DNA of 64,000 bases from Anarhynchus alexandrinus (GCA_008711295.1 VUYV01000015.1:2548846-2612845); one strand, 5' to 3'; counted from the first letter of the stretch, positions 12,624 to 23,308 are shown. The notes: generated from the sequence alone by a model not told the origin. Made by a program: numbers and translations.

Positions 12624-13086
12624 GGACATGGACTTGTTGGAGTGAGTCCAGAGGAGAGCCACAAAGATGATCAGAGGGCTGAAGCACCTCTGCTATGAAG
12701 ACAGGCTGATAGAGTTGGGGTTGTTCAACCTGGAGATGAGAAGGCTCCAGGGTGACCTTGTAGCAGCCTTTCAGTACCTAAAGGGGGCCTACAGAAAAGG
12801 TGGAGAGGGGCTCTTTATCAGGGAGTGTAGTGATAGATGAGGGGTAATGGTTTTAAACTGAAAGAGGGTAAATTTAGATTAGAAATTAGGAAGAATTCTT
12901 TGCTGTGACTGGAACAGGTTGCTCAGAGAAGTTGTAGATTTCCCATCCCTGGAAGTGTTCAAGGCCAGGTTGGATGGGGCTTTTAACAACCTGGTCTAGT
13001 GGAGGGTGTCCCTGCCCATGGCAGGGGGTTTGGAACTAGATGATCTTTAAAGTCCTTTCCCACTCTAACCATTCTATGGTTTTATA
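12624..13086 (+). mobile_element. CR1 LINE 3' fragment (avian)
   Basis: The plus strand carries the last part of CR1 ORF2 and the 3' UTR. In order it shows GAGTCCAGAGGAGAGCCAC, GGCTGAAGCACCTCTGC, a GGGGTTGTTCAACCTGG block, AAAGGGGGCCTAC, GGTAATGGTTTTAAACTG, AAGTGTTCAAGGCCAGG, CCCTGCCCATGGCAGGG and an ATTCTATGGTTTTAT end with a worn octamer. It is about 462 bases long and 5'-truncated. Compared with the recalled consensus, about 14 bases are missing near 12909, just before CTGGAACAGG. The terminal octamer array is short and mutated. No intact reading frame remains. Confidence 0.95.
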
Positions 13087-13895
13087 AAGCTCTTGGAACT
13101 TGATTTAGAATAGTAAAACCCTAAATTAAGTCAGCTGTGATTCAAACACGTGACACAACAGAGAGCACCCAACAGAGAGCACAGGAGCGCACCCAACCAT
13201 GTCCTCCATCACTAGCAGAAATACAGATTCAGGAGAAGACAATAACAATAACAACAAAAAATCTCACCACTGCCTCAGTCATCCATAGTAAATCTGAATA
13301 TATAGAGCTACAGACTGCATGGATCTTCTGCCATGAACACTTCTTGGACTGGCAGATGAAATACCGTAACTCTTTAAAAGCTAGCCCAATGAGGAGACAA
13401 CCCTGACACTCCGCTATATTTAAAATGTCCATGTTTAACTCAAACTCTGGTATGAATTATGTTGCATATTTTTGGCTGAGGTTAAATTGATTCATAATGA
13501 TTTGCGCCTCTCTCCTGCCTAGTAACTTTTCATTAGTCACACAGATGTCTTAATAACCCTTTGGTTTGGCTTTAGCTTCTTTTCTAACCAACCTCACTCC
13601 CAGTGTTTGTGCTGGTGGATGGGGATGGCTAAGAGATTTCTTTCTTTCTGTTGCATGTGGAAAGTGTCAGCTAACAAAGACTACTTTACTGTCACCAAAC
13701 TCTTCTGCACTCTTAGTTCCCTCTGTATAATTCATTAACTATAGCTTCTTCTTACAGGGGGACAACAATTGTGTGGTTCATATTGGGTTACCTCTCCTTT
13801 TTCCCACTGAAATAGAAAGCAATTACCCCAGCCCCAAGTAGGCTACATTGGCAGCATCACAGGAAAAAAGCTTGCGCATGACTAGAAGAGCTTAA
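13087..13895. other. gene-free stretch between two CR1 copies
   Basis: Unique AT-rich DNA. A small A/C/T-rich patch (AATAACAATAACAACAAAAAA) lies at 13241-13261. I see no gene, RNA gene or further repeat. Confidence 0.6.
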
Positions 13896-14088
13896 AATCA
13901 TAGAATGGTTTAGGCTGGAAGGGACCTTAAAAGATCATCTGGTTCCAAACCCCCTACCATGGGCAGGGACGCCTTCCACTAGACCAGGTTGCTCAAAGCC
14001 CCATCCAGCCTGGCCTTGAACACCTCTAGGGATGGGACATCTACAACTTCTCCGGGCAACCTGTTCCAGTGCCTCATGACCCTCAAAA
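13896..14088 (-). mobile_element. CR1 LINE 3' fragment (avian)
   Basis: Reverse complement of a CR1 3' end: a single ATTCTATGATT unit at 13896-13906, AACCTAAACC-type and GGTTTGG blocks, CTGCCCATGGTAGGGGG, GGTGTTCAAGGCCAGG, then loss of similarity after GGCACTGGAACAGGTTGC near 14088. About 193 bases survive. It belongs to the same general CR1 subfamily as the copies at 9994, 12624 and 17974. The open frame crossing it on the minus strand is part of the repeat and not a gene. Confidence 0.94.
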
Positions 14089-14300
14089 ATCCTACATGCA
14101 AAAGATACTACTCCAATTCCTACCCCATTCATCCTTTAGGCTCATCAACTGCCTATTTAGAAATGTGATCAGAAATGAAACTGAGTGAGATGGTTTTCTA
14201 AAAGTTCAGAGCCTCAAGAGTCCCAAAGAATTGGCAGAGCTGGGCTGTGGTTTACTCTGACATCTAAAGAGTTCCAAGTAGTTAGAACCATGCTGTGCAT

Positions 14301-14345
14301 TGACCATCTTTAGGATGTCAGTGACCATCTTTAGGTCAGTGACCG
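14301..14345 (+). repeat. short tandem duplication (about 21 bp)
   Basis: TGACCATCTTTAGG occurs at 14301-14314 and again at 14322-14335. Each copy is flanked by GTCAG, and a third partial unit (GTCAGTGACC) follows. The pattern is a local slippage-type duplication of an about 20-bp unit. No function is implied. Confidence 0.85.
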
Positions 14346-14783
14346 TGCTGCAAGGATCAGATGTCTCACACATTATGCCTCAATGTTCCACCTGGAAATG
14401 AAGCTTTTCCAGCCTTCACCATTGAATTTGAAAGCTCTTTAGAGTAGTTCACAACTCATCCTAGATCTCTGAATAACGCTTACTGTACTGGGGCTCTGAT
14501 TATTGGCATGTTCTCTGCAAACCGACACACTGCAATTGTGAATGAAGAGATTGTCAAAACCGTACATATATATACTCCAAACAAACAGAAATAAATACTT
14601 CTTTTTGGGATGATTTTTACCCTATTATGAAATTGTGAACAAAGGAAATAAAATCCTGTTCTGGCAGCTCTGAAGTGTTTTGAAGGAAAACACAAGGGGT
14701 GGGGGAAGAAAAATGCACCCCTGCTCTCTTGGATTATTAGTTTCTAGAGTGACTTCCCCTTCCCCTTTTTCTGCTGGAGGAGT

Positions 14784-14803
14784 GGGAGGAGGGAGAGGGA
14801 GGG
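14784..14803 (+). other. G-quadruplex-type motif
   Basis: Four GGG runs at 14784-14786, 14791-14793, 14797-14799 and 14801-14803 are separated by loops of 4, 3 and 1 bases. This satisfies the standard G3+N1-7 pattern on the plus strand. It sits within a longer purine-rich tract. Confidence 0.6.
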
Positions 14804-15079
14804 AGAAAAAAAAGTATTATAAAGTGAGAGTTTAACCCCATAAGGACCTCTTTATAATGCTTGCACAGCAAACTCTGTGGCAGCAGCAATAAAAATAATG
14901 AAAGTCTTTGTCTCTCCATTGAAATGACATACCATGTTTTATAAGCATTTCAAACATTTTCATTGAAAAATTGTATTTCAACAAAAGAAAAGTAAAAGAC
15001 ACCTCAAAAAGGTTCACAACACTTCCATCCCAAACAACTTCCTTTAAAAAAAAAAAAAAGAAAAATTGCTTGAAAGTTG

Positions 15080-15720
15080 CATTGTAGCACTTTTTTAATT
15101 CCTTTTAGCAGTCATGGTGATATTATTTTTTTTAATTTTTCTTCAATCTGCCACTTTCAGGATAAGCCTTCCCATTTTGATCCCCAACTGAGAGGAAAGG
15201 CATTGCCTTTGACAGAATGACTCTGGATTGGGACTAGTGTTTGTGGGGCCTAAATGTGATTCAACACATTTTCAAGTGCTTTAAATTTGAAGGTAAAATC
15301 TCACCTTGGCTAACATCTCTGATTTTTTTCACTCTCCCTCCCCCTTTCCTTTTAATACAGTTAATCTGTTCCTGGGTTTTGCTACAATAAACTCTCTAGA
15401 TTAGTATTATTAATAAAACCCTACCATCCACCCCCTCATTCAATTAATCTATGCATCCTTTTTTTGTGTGAAGGTGTCTGATGTCAACTTTGATGATTTA
15501 GTGGCCATAAAAAATAAAAATAAAATAATAAAATGACCCAATAAGGTCTTAAAAATAAGGAGGGGGGGTGAGGAGAAGGAGGCTCTGTGGTACAAAACTA
15601 TAAAAGGTTAGATTAGACTTTAGCAGAAAAGTCTCTGTGATAATTACTGTTATCTGCTGATCCATAAACTCTTCACACAAACTGCAACAGTAAACCAAAA
15701 AACTGACACTTTAATAGCAA
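15080..15720. promoter_or_regulatory. candidate conserved non-coding block
   Basis: Repeat-free, AT-rich sequence with many clean factor-like cores: GATTAGTATTATTAATAAAACC near 15399-15420, CAATTAATC near 15443, TTTGATGATTTAGTGGCCATAAA near 15489 and AACTTTGATGAT with a TCF-like half. It lacks the decayed look of neighbouring repeats. The class (distal enhancer of a developmental gene) is an inference. Conservation has not been tested. Confidence 0.35.
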
Positions 15721-17082
15721 TGTGCTTTGTAGTGCGGGGACATCTCTCCTCCTCCTTCCCACGTCTCTGTGCCTCCGAATGCTTCATTTCCTCTCAGCCC
15801 TCTGACAGGCGGAGCTGACAACCCAGATTCCTAGCAAGCAGTGAGCAGCTAGAGGTCGGCACTAATTATTGCTAAACTTTTGCAGACTCACAGCATGATC
15901 TAGTTGGGAAAGGAGGAGGAGGATGGGGTGAGACGGACCATCACTCTGGTAGTTCGGTATATTTTTTTGGAAGGGAGAAGGAAATGAGGATGCCAAGAAA
16001 GCCTGGGAGAAAAGAGCTGAGCCCATCCAAAGTGCAAGTCCCACCAAGGGTCCCCCATTCCCTGCTGAATCTCCAATGTCATGAGGTGGCATGGCTCCAC
16101 CAACTTGAGCTGGTTTACATCACAAGCTGCGCACCAGTCCCCAGCATCTGCAGTGCAGCCCTTTCTTGGTTCACAGCAGGAAGGGATCTGGCCACCGTGC
16201 AGATGGAAAGGGAGAGATCCAGAAGCATTGCGAAATCTTTCTGGACTTGGCTTTTGTGACACCAAGTAAAGAGCAGATTTATCAATGCCAACTTAAGGAT
16301 GCAGCTCTGGACAGGGAAATTGAATGCTCTGTTTCTCATGTTTGAAAATCATTTCATGAGTGGCAACTTTGTGCTGTTCCTGTAGATTCACACAATATTA
16401 GCCCCTTGCAGATACCAAGGGGGAAATTAGATAAAGTGGGAGGAAAATATAGCTAGGGAAGAGCAAAATTCAAAAGGAAGATTTGAGTCAGAGAACTGCC
16501 CTATATGTAGCCATGTAAAAGGCACTCTGAAGTTACCGATTCTATAAAACAATTAAGAGGAAATTGCAAATTTGAATTATAATTAAAGACTCTAGGCCAA
16601 AACATCAGCTAGCATAAATCATTAAGGGCAACAGACCTCCGCTTCTTTCCACTGTTCCCATCTTTGTCTCATTTCTCAACCCATTAGATTTAACAGGAAA
16701 CTATCAGCCATCCCTAAATATTTTGAACCACATAGTAAAATTCAAGAGACATTCACACCCAGTTTCTCATGTCCTGTAAGAATAGTGAAAACTCCCCCGA
16801 AAAGATCTTACTTTCTATTTTATGGCATCAGGTTTATTGACTCATTTTCTATAGAACACTTAAAATTTGATAACATCCTACTCAGTTCAAAAGGAATTTA
16901 TTCTGAACAACAACTTCAGCAACACTTTTATTTAAAATATGACCCAAACAAACCAACCAATAAATTTCTAAGTCAATAACAACTGGGACACAACTAACCC
17001 AACAACTGGAACAAGAGATAAACATGAAATTTTTCTAACAAAATAATTAACAATAGTAACAACAAAATTTTCAGCATTTCTT
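15721..17082. other. gene-free stretch
   Basis: Unique DNA. Three overlapping short frames on opposite strands at 15862-16339 have no family resemblance. From 16780 to 17080 the sequence is very A-rich, with scattered AACAA motifs. No element is recognised. Confidence 0.55.
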
Positions 17083-17340
17083 CTAGATTCAGAGACTCTA
17101 GGAATACAAGGAGACACTGTGATTTTTAGTCTGACCTCATATACAAAGCCTTCTTATAGAATCTCACGCAATAATTTCTGCATCAGAAATTGTCCCTCTA
17201 TTTCGTCTAGGATAAAACACAATCCAATTTTCATGTGAAGATCCCCTACTGATGGAAGATCCACCATGTTTCTAGGTACACTGCCTAGCTCATCCCTTTT
17301 TACATATTCTTTCAAACTCCTTTCTGTTTGTTTAATCAAC
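17083..17340 (-). mobile_element. ancient CR1/L3-type LINE fragment with 3' end
   Basis: On the plus strand the segment starts TAGATTCAGAGACTCTAGGA and runs through ACACTGTGATTTTTAGTCTG, GACCTCATATACA, AGAATCTCACGCAATAATTT and GATGGAAGATCCACCATG. This parallels, block by block, the reverse complement of the CR1/L3-type tail widespread in turtles and crocodilians (TCATAGATTCC ... CATTGTGATCATCTAGTCTG ... GACCTCCTGTATAA ... GATGGAGAATCCACCACAT), recalled from memory. The 3' end is therefore at 17083 and the body continues rightward until it fades near 17340. Divergence is far higher than in the avian CR1 copies nearby, so the insertion predates modern birds. Confidence 0.75.
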
Positions 17341-17973
17341 ACCTACAACTACAGAATCATGTTACATAAACTGAATGTGTACCTAAATCTATTTTTTTCA
17401 TGTGGTATCAATATTCAGGCAAACACATATGCTCAAAATCTGAAGAAACAGGCACCCAGAAAGAAATTTCTGAGATCAGAAAGCACAGTCCTCATTCTTC
17501 CAGGAAACCATTATCCTGATCAGCAGGCTTTCTGTGAAATTCCTGCATAAAATATATATACATGTATTACCAGTTTGAGGGAGAGTCTCAGTAAACTGAA
17601 AGGGAGAATGCATTTGAAGCAGACAAAAGATTTTTATTTATTTTTTAACTACACTGCATAATTAACCAGTGCAACAAATTGCCACAAGGTTCCACGAAAG
17701 CCAAGACCTTACCTTAATTCCAAATAGGATTAGACATTTATATGCATAATGAGAACATCGACAGTTGCACTGTCTTGGATAAGAAATGCTAGGGAAATAA
17801 CCCTCATGCTTCTAGGCATAAGTCAACCACATAGGAACAAAGTTGAGAAGAAACTCAGTTCATTCTGTACTTATCCCGTACATGGAATTTAGCACTTGTT
17901 CTGTAACACCCAAAGCTGAGCATTATCTGGAGGTAGAAACAGACTGTTGGTTCAGTCAAGCAATTCTAGCAAG
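17341..17973. other. gene-free spacer between old and young CR1
   Basis: AT-rich unique sequence with a TATATATACATGTATTA patch near 17553-17569. No gene or other repeat is recognised. Confidence 0.55.
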
Positions 17974-18405
17974 ATTCATAGAATCATAGAATGGTTTAGG
18001 TTGGAAAGGACCTTGAAAATCATCGAGTTCCAACCACCCTGCCATAGGCAGGGACACCTCCCACTAGACCAGGCTGCCCAAGGCCACGTCCAGCCTGGCC
18101 TTGAACACCTCCAGGGATGGGGCCTCCACAACTTCTCTGGGCAACCTGTTCCAGTGCCTTACCACCCTCACAGTGAAAAACTTCTTCCTAATGTTCAATC
18201 TAAACCCGCCCTCTTCCAGTTTGAAGCCATTCCCCCTCATCCTATCACTACATGCCCTAGTAAAAAGTCCTTCCCCAGCTCTCCTGTAGGCCCCCTTTAG
18301 GTACTAGAAGGCTGCAATAAGATCTCCCCGGAGCCTTCTCTTCTCCAGGCTGAACAACCCCAACAGTCTCAGCCTCTCCTCATTGGAGAGGTGCTCCAGC
18401 CCTCA
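17974..18405 (-). mobile_element. CR1 LINE 3' fragment (avian), best-preserved copy
   Basis: Reverse complement of an avian CR1 with two and a half tail octamers at 17974-17992. After these come the GGTTGGAA, GCCATAGGCAGGGACACC, CCACTAGACCAGGCTGCCC, GGCCTTGAACACCTCCAGG, CACCCTCACAGTGAAAAAC and CTTCTCTTCCAGGCTGAAC-type blocks. It ends at GTGCTCCAGCCCT near 18405. At about 432 bases it keeps the whole 3' UTR and the last part of ORF2, and is the least mutated CR1 in the window. Like nearly all avian CR1 copies it is 5'-truncated and cannot move on its own. The frames crossing it are repeat-derived. Confidence 0.96.
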
Positions 18406-20654
18406 ATTCACTTATGCAAGGATAATTTTCAAGTCACTGGTGAAGGAACAAGGTCCCCTCATCACTTGGATTAATCTGTTTCACTTACATAGCTATCTTG
18501 TGTACAACAGACAGACACACTATCTACAGATATACGAGAGAGGAAACTTGGATGTACATACAGCTTTAGGATTGAATGGAGTGTGATCTTAGAAAAATCT
18601 TTAGGATGTATTGAAACATTCATAGCTATCTATCCATGAGATCAAAACATTATCAAATAGACTATATGACCTCTCAGAGCTGTTTTTATAAAATCCTGAT
18701 GATTTCATTCCTATCGAGTTTTGTAGGACTTTGCCATAAGAAAATGTTATGTCAAGAGTACTGCTGAGTTTGTCTCATTGTGCCTGTGGTAGGCAAAGAT
18801 TATATTTTCATTAGTGACTGGTACTTCAATTAAAGGCCTTTTTTGAAAAATTAAACAATGCATAGATTTGAAGGCTGCAATATGCTGGCAACCATCTAAG
18901 ACTGCAGTGGGCTTCCTTGCTGAATCAATCACCTTCTCTTTGAGGACCAACCACTAGGCTTGTAAGTCCAGTTCTGGTTCTGTTAACAAGATAAATCCTC
19001 CACTGCAATCAAGCAAGATTTATACTTTTAGACAGGGACATCCTAGGTTACATACCAGCAGAGTATGAGACTACTGACAAATAGGTGTCCTTTGTATGGG
19101 GCAATAGACCACATCTATCCCATTGCCCTCCTAAGAATTGCTCTCTGCTATGTTGCTTTAAAGAGATTAGGCAGAAGACTCTCCAGCAATGTCTTTTCTG
19201 TTCATACTGAATGCCGTGTTAGTCTTTAGAATATATTCCTGTCTTTTCTGCTTGGGTGTTCTAAGACTGACTTGTTTTTTTTTATGGATTTAGGTAGGAC
19301 CCAGCATTGTGGGTAGGTGGCTTCCCTGAGCTCAGAGCACATCGTAAGTAAGTGAACCGTAGCAAAGTGACAGAAAGCAACACAGAGCAGTTTTTGCCAT
19401 TCCACCAGCTTGGTTTTGCACAGCCCCCAAGAATGCGTTTAAAAACTCTCATTATCAGTATGCCACTTGATTATTTCTAAATTGTGAGCTGTAACAAAAG
19501 TGGCCTTTAAAATCACCCTTCCTTGCCCAACTGGTACCCTATGAGGCACACAAGCCCTGAACACAACAGCCAAATCCATCTCTGCCGTTGCCGTGAGCTT
19601 TCCATCACAGTAGAGTCTCATTAGTCCAGATCGAGACGCACACAACAGCACCCAGCAACCAGCAGATCCCGCTCAGAGATGAAGCAAAACAAAATCAGGG
19701 GAGGGAGGAGTGGGGGGTTAAAAATATCTCAGAACCTCAGCCTCTCTCCCGGGCAACTCTCAATCCCAATTATTTATTTATTAATTAAAATCATTTAAGC
19801 CACAGAAACAATCTCTGGAGACGTGGAGTCTCATTTAGACTTTTTTTTTTTTTTTTTCCCCCTCTCCTTGCCTGCTTGGAGCATCCTGGAATGATCTCTG
19901 CATGCCTCCTGAGGGGAGACATGGCACTAGCAAAGCCAGGGGCAATTTTCAGGCTCTTGTTAGGCCATGAAAGACCCACAAGAGAGAGCCTGTTCTTTTC
20001 AACTTTTCTGTCTGACCACAGCCTATGAAATAAGCCCTGAAGTTCTGGCTCCACTGAAATCAATGGTAAAATAGCTACAGCTTCCCTGAAAGCAAAATTA
20101 TAGTCAGGGCTCCTCAGCTTTGAAGATGGCCTCAGAAGCAAGAGATAAACTCTGTCCACCTTCTGCTGCCCCTTGAAAAACAATCTTGAGGCATAACAGC
20201 ATTAAGGTAGTGGAACTAGGCCTTGGCTGGGAAATAAAATAGAAAATATAACACCCAGGTTCAAAATACAGCGTGACTTGAGATAGAGTTGGCCCAGCAG
20301 CCACTGACAGCAGAAACGAAGGAGCCAATAAAAACCCAAAGACCCAAGAAGTAGTGAACTAAATGGCTTCATACATTTAGTTTGCAGCTTCCTAATTCAA
20401 AGCTATGACCCTTCTCCATGCCAGCAAACGAGGCAGGAAAACACTGAAATAACAGCTCTTGATTTGGACATTACAGTCACCCGCCCCAAAACTGTATCTA
20501 GCTCTACCTCAAGATACCAGCAAGTCTCCAAGTCCCTTATCTCGGGGAAAGCGTGAGGACTGGAAGGGGTGGGGCAAGAGACTGTTTCAGTGCAAGGGCC
20601 CTGAACTGGAGGGGGACAGAAGAGGAGGAATAGTGGGTGCTGAATCCACTCCTT
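18406..20654. other. gene-free stretch
   Basis: No gene is recognised. It contains a T17 run at 19841-19857 and, at 20051-20075, a CACTGAAATCAATGGTAAAA scrap of the same ancient AAATCAATGG repeat type seen at 42.1 kb. The 130-codon minus frame at 19791-20183 reads through the T-run as a lysine tract and is not credible. Confidence 0.55.
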
Positions 20655-20775
20655 ATGTGTTCTTATGGGGAAACTGAGGCATGGAGACATGTGCAGCTAT
20701 TGGCCTGAAATCGGCGAGATACAAGAAACACCACCAGGAACCTAACCCCTCTCTCCAACTCTTTGCTCAGCTCCT
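20655..20775 (-). repeat. MIR-like SINE remnant
   Basis: 'ATGGGGAAACTGAGGCATGGAG' at 20665-20686 is a near-exact match to the reverse complement of the MIR core block that includes CCTCAGTTTCC. Downstream blocks continue in the expected order but are diverged ('GGCCTGAAATCGGC', then 'CAGGAACCTAACCC'). This is one of the clearer old SINE copies in the window. Confidence 0.55.
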
Positions 20776-21010
20776 GGACTCCAACATCCTTCCCTTCCTT
20801 CAACAGAGACACGTCTCTATCCCTTTCTGAAAACTACTTTTTCCAGTTTAGCTCCATTCAGCTACGCTGAGTCCTTTTCCAGCCACAGAGATCACTGCAC
20901 TCCTCTGGCAAAAAGCTCTGCAGCATCAAAGCACTCTATAAAGTCCTCCCTATGTCTCTGTCTCTTTCTTGTTTTTTCCTTTCTTTTTTTTTTTTTTCTT
21001 CCCTCCACAG

Positions 21011-21500
21011 CCCCTCACATTATTCATCATAATCATAAAACATTCATTTGCGCTTCTGACCAATTGGAAGGCCCTCGCGGGAGGCCATAAAGGGGGGGTG
21101 TCAGGGTTATAATGAATGTAAATGCCAGGTGTTTAAGCTGGATAATGTGCAATTTGCAACTCAAGCAATCTGCACAATAAGCAAACCTAACGTTATGGTA
21201 CCTGATAGGGGCACGATGGCCATTCAGAGAGAATGAAACATTTTACGACCTCTATGTTGCCCTGATCTCATGATCTAATAATAGTCCAGACAAAATTAGT
21301 TCCTGCTATAATGTCTTTGAATGTTTGGGGGGAGGCGGGTGGGGAGGAGGGATTATAAGGAGTTGGAGAGGGGGATGAAAATTATATCAGGTGGCTGAGC
21401 TGAAGTTTCAGAGGATCAAAGGGAATTGCGAGCTGGATGTGCTATTTAAGACAATAACCTTCTGCTGAAAGTGAGGAGGTCAAAGATGGGTCTTTCATAA
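21011..21500. promoter_or_regulatory. candidate conserved regulatory element (enhancer-like)
   Basis: A long repeat-free block packed with clean motifs. They include ATTATTCATCATAATCATAAA, a CCAATTGG palindrome (21060-21067), an imperfect dyad around a CGCGGG core (21070-21086), TTTTACGAC (21241-21249, the reverse complement of the GTCGTAAAA sequence preferred by posterior HOX proteins), and E-box CAGGTG (21388-21393). Further right are ATCAAAGG (21415-21422, TCF/LEF type) and AGGTCAAAG (21477-21485, nuclear-receptor half-site type). A quadruplex motif lies inside it. The density and variety of motifs resemble vertebrate developmental enhancers. Binding and conservation are inferred. Confidence 0.5.
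21327..21351 (+). other. G-quadruplex-type motif in the regulatory candidate
   Basis: G runs at 21327-21332, 21337-21339, 21341-21344 and 21349-21351 with loops of 4, 1 and 4 bases meet the canonical quadruplex pattern. GATTATAAGG follows directly. Its position inside a motif-dense block makes it more notable than a random purine tract. Confidence 0.6.
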
Positions 21501-21506
21501 CTATCT

Positions 21507-21520
21507 CACACACACACACA
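21507..21520 (+). repeat. (CA)7 microsatellite
   Basis: Seven CA units, followed by interrupted CA sequence to about 21533. Short and imperfect. Confidence 0.85.
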
Positions 21521-21863
21521 TACTCACACACTCAGAGCTGTTCCCCAGGATTCGGCTGCTGATGAAATAAATATAGGTTGATCCTTGTGAAAAGGCTGAT
21601 TTTCTGGCAGTGAGGGTCTGGACAGCCCGACTCCCTAATGCCTAAAGGGGCATCATCGCTCAGAAATCAGCTGATCTCGGGCTGGAAATAATTGCGAAGA
21701 GGAGTTATTCCCATCTCACTCCCCTGATCCCAAAAGCAAGTTTCGTTTTCTTTCTTTCTTCCACGCAAGACCACGTCTAGCTTGGCAAGGGAAGAGGAAA
21801 GACGTGTCCATCCACAGCTGCTCTACTCTGGTGGAAGCGGGATCCCGCGGAAAGTCTCTCCTC

Positions 21864-22121
21864 TTAGGACAAGAGGAAATGTCCTCAAGTTGCAACAGGG
21901 GAGGTTTAGGGAAAAAAATCTTCACTGAAAGTGTTGTCAAGCATTGGAACAGGCTGCCCAGGGAAGTGGTTGAGTCGCCATCCCTGGAGATATTTAAAAG
22001 TTGGGTAGATGTAATGCTGAGGGACATGGCTTAGTAGTAACTTGGCATTGTTAGGTAAATGGTTGGACTTGATGATCCTAAAAGTCTCTTCCAACCATTG
22101 TGTTTCTGTGATTCTGTGAAT
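21864..22121 (+). mobile_element. CR1 LINE 3' fragment, older subfamily
   Basis: Plus-strand CR1 3' end: TAGGACAAGAGGAAATGTCC, CAAGTTGCAACAGGGGAGG, TTCACTGAAAGTGTTGTCA, GGAACAGGCTGCCCAGGGA, a CATGGCTTAGTAGTAACTTG block, GGTTGGACTTGATGATCC, and a worn octamer tail to about 22121. Its 3' UTR has the TTGGCATTGTTAGG-type segment in place of the CCCTGCCCATGGCAGGG segment of the other four copies, so it belongs to a different and probably older CR1 subfamily. About 15 bases are missing after GGGGAGGTTTAGG. It is 5'-truncated and non-coding. Confidence 0.94.
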
Positions 22122-23286
22122 CTTTTCTCTATAGTCTGTGCAATGCTCTTTAAAATGTTGTTCAGATTGCGAGGAACATTGGAAGGAAAGAGAAAGAAAA
22201 AAAATAATGTTCCAAGCAGGGCATTGAAAGCCTCAGAAAGCATGGTTCCCTTTGGGGAATTTGGTCAGGTTTGTTGCTCTAACCCATATGATATAAACAC
22301 TTTCCTCTCATGGTACAACAGCTCCAGACAGCACTCACTGTACCTCCATGGAGCAGGAGGGGAGTGCAGAGGCTAAGTTGCCAGCTAGGGAGAGCTGTCA
22401 AAACTGCAGGCCTGGCTGAACTCCACCAAAAAATCTTGCTTATCCATTCTTATCTCCACTTCTTCGCATCACTTTATCCATCTCAGCCCTGGCATTGTTC
22501 CTCTGGGTGAACCTCATGAGACATGCATGCCTTCCAGCACCCACTTTACTCCATCTAACCACAGCAGCCTTAGAAACGCTGCCTGGCCTTTGGACATCAC
22601 AGCTTGTATCCACCCTGTACTGGAAAGGCTACTTCGTAAAGGCAACAAAAGCACATCAGAAATGGTAACATGGATTTTTTATTTTTTTTTTCCCCAAATT
22701 AATGTCACAGCTCAGCACAGACTTGTGAGCAGCATCCAGCAAGCTGGATATATTCCAAGAGTCCACATCTATTTAATTTTATAATGTGGCTATTTTTTGA
22801 ATTTGAATCCAGAAGAGAAACATTAAGACCTGTTGTTTTGAATCTTTTTCTTTTTTTTCCCCTAAACACTTTATGATTAATTCTTCCTCTACATCTTTTC
22901 TGTATTGAGTAGAAACATGTATGTGTGACAGTCAGATAGATTTCCCACCTGTCTGAAAGGGCTAGATAGCTGGGTTTGATTCAGATGTTGCAAAGCCGAG
23001 TTCACCACTGTAACTGCTGAAGGAAAACTGCCATTCTGCTCTTGTGAGCTTTTTTGTTCGTTTTTCAGAAGGACCTTGCTTTGAGAAAATTTCTATTAGA
23101 CTGAACTAATTTTAAAGTTACATTAAGACAAGTTTTGTGCACCAACCCCCATTAACTTATTGAGAGTTTTAGGAGAGAAATTATGATAATTCAGCCACAA
23201 ACTCTCCCTGAGAAGTTCTCATCAGAAATTTCACACATACATGAATACAATAATTGCCAAAAAAGCTGTGATAAAATTTGGCTTGC

Positions 23287-23308
23287 TTTTTTTTTTTTTT
23301 TTTTTGAN
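23287..23308 (+). repeat. T19 run next to an unresolved base
   Basis: Nineteen T from 23287 to 23305, then G, A and an N at 23308. The ambiguous base lies just past the homopolymer, as expected when read quality falls after slippage. Confidence 0.9.

Larger units (their letters stand above)
14089..15079. other. gene-free stretch with short tandem duplication and G-rich run
   Basis: Contains the local duplication at 14301-14345, a G-rich quadruplex-like run at 14784-14803 and an A14 run at 15046-15059. No coding sequence or further transposon is recognised. Confidence 0.55.

Noticed and set aside
17947..18300. 117-codon frame as a gene
   Set aside because: It is read antisense through a CR1 LINE tail. 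The same holds for frames at 10025-10234, 13935-14132 and 21716-22027.
20976..20997. Pyrimidine tract as a splice acceptor of a coding exon
   Set aside because: It reads on into CTCCACAG with no coding frame after it. More simply a low-complexity tract bordering the regulatory candidate.
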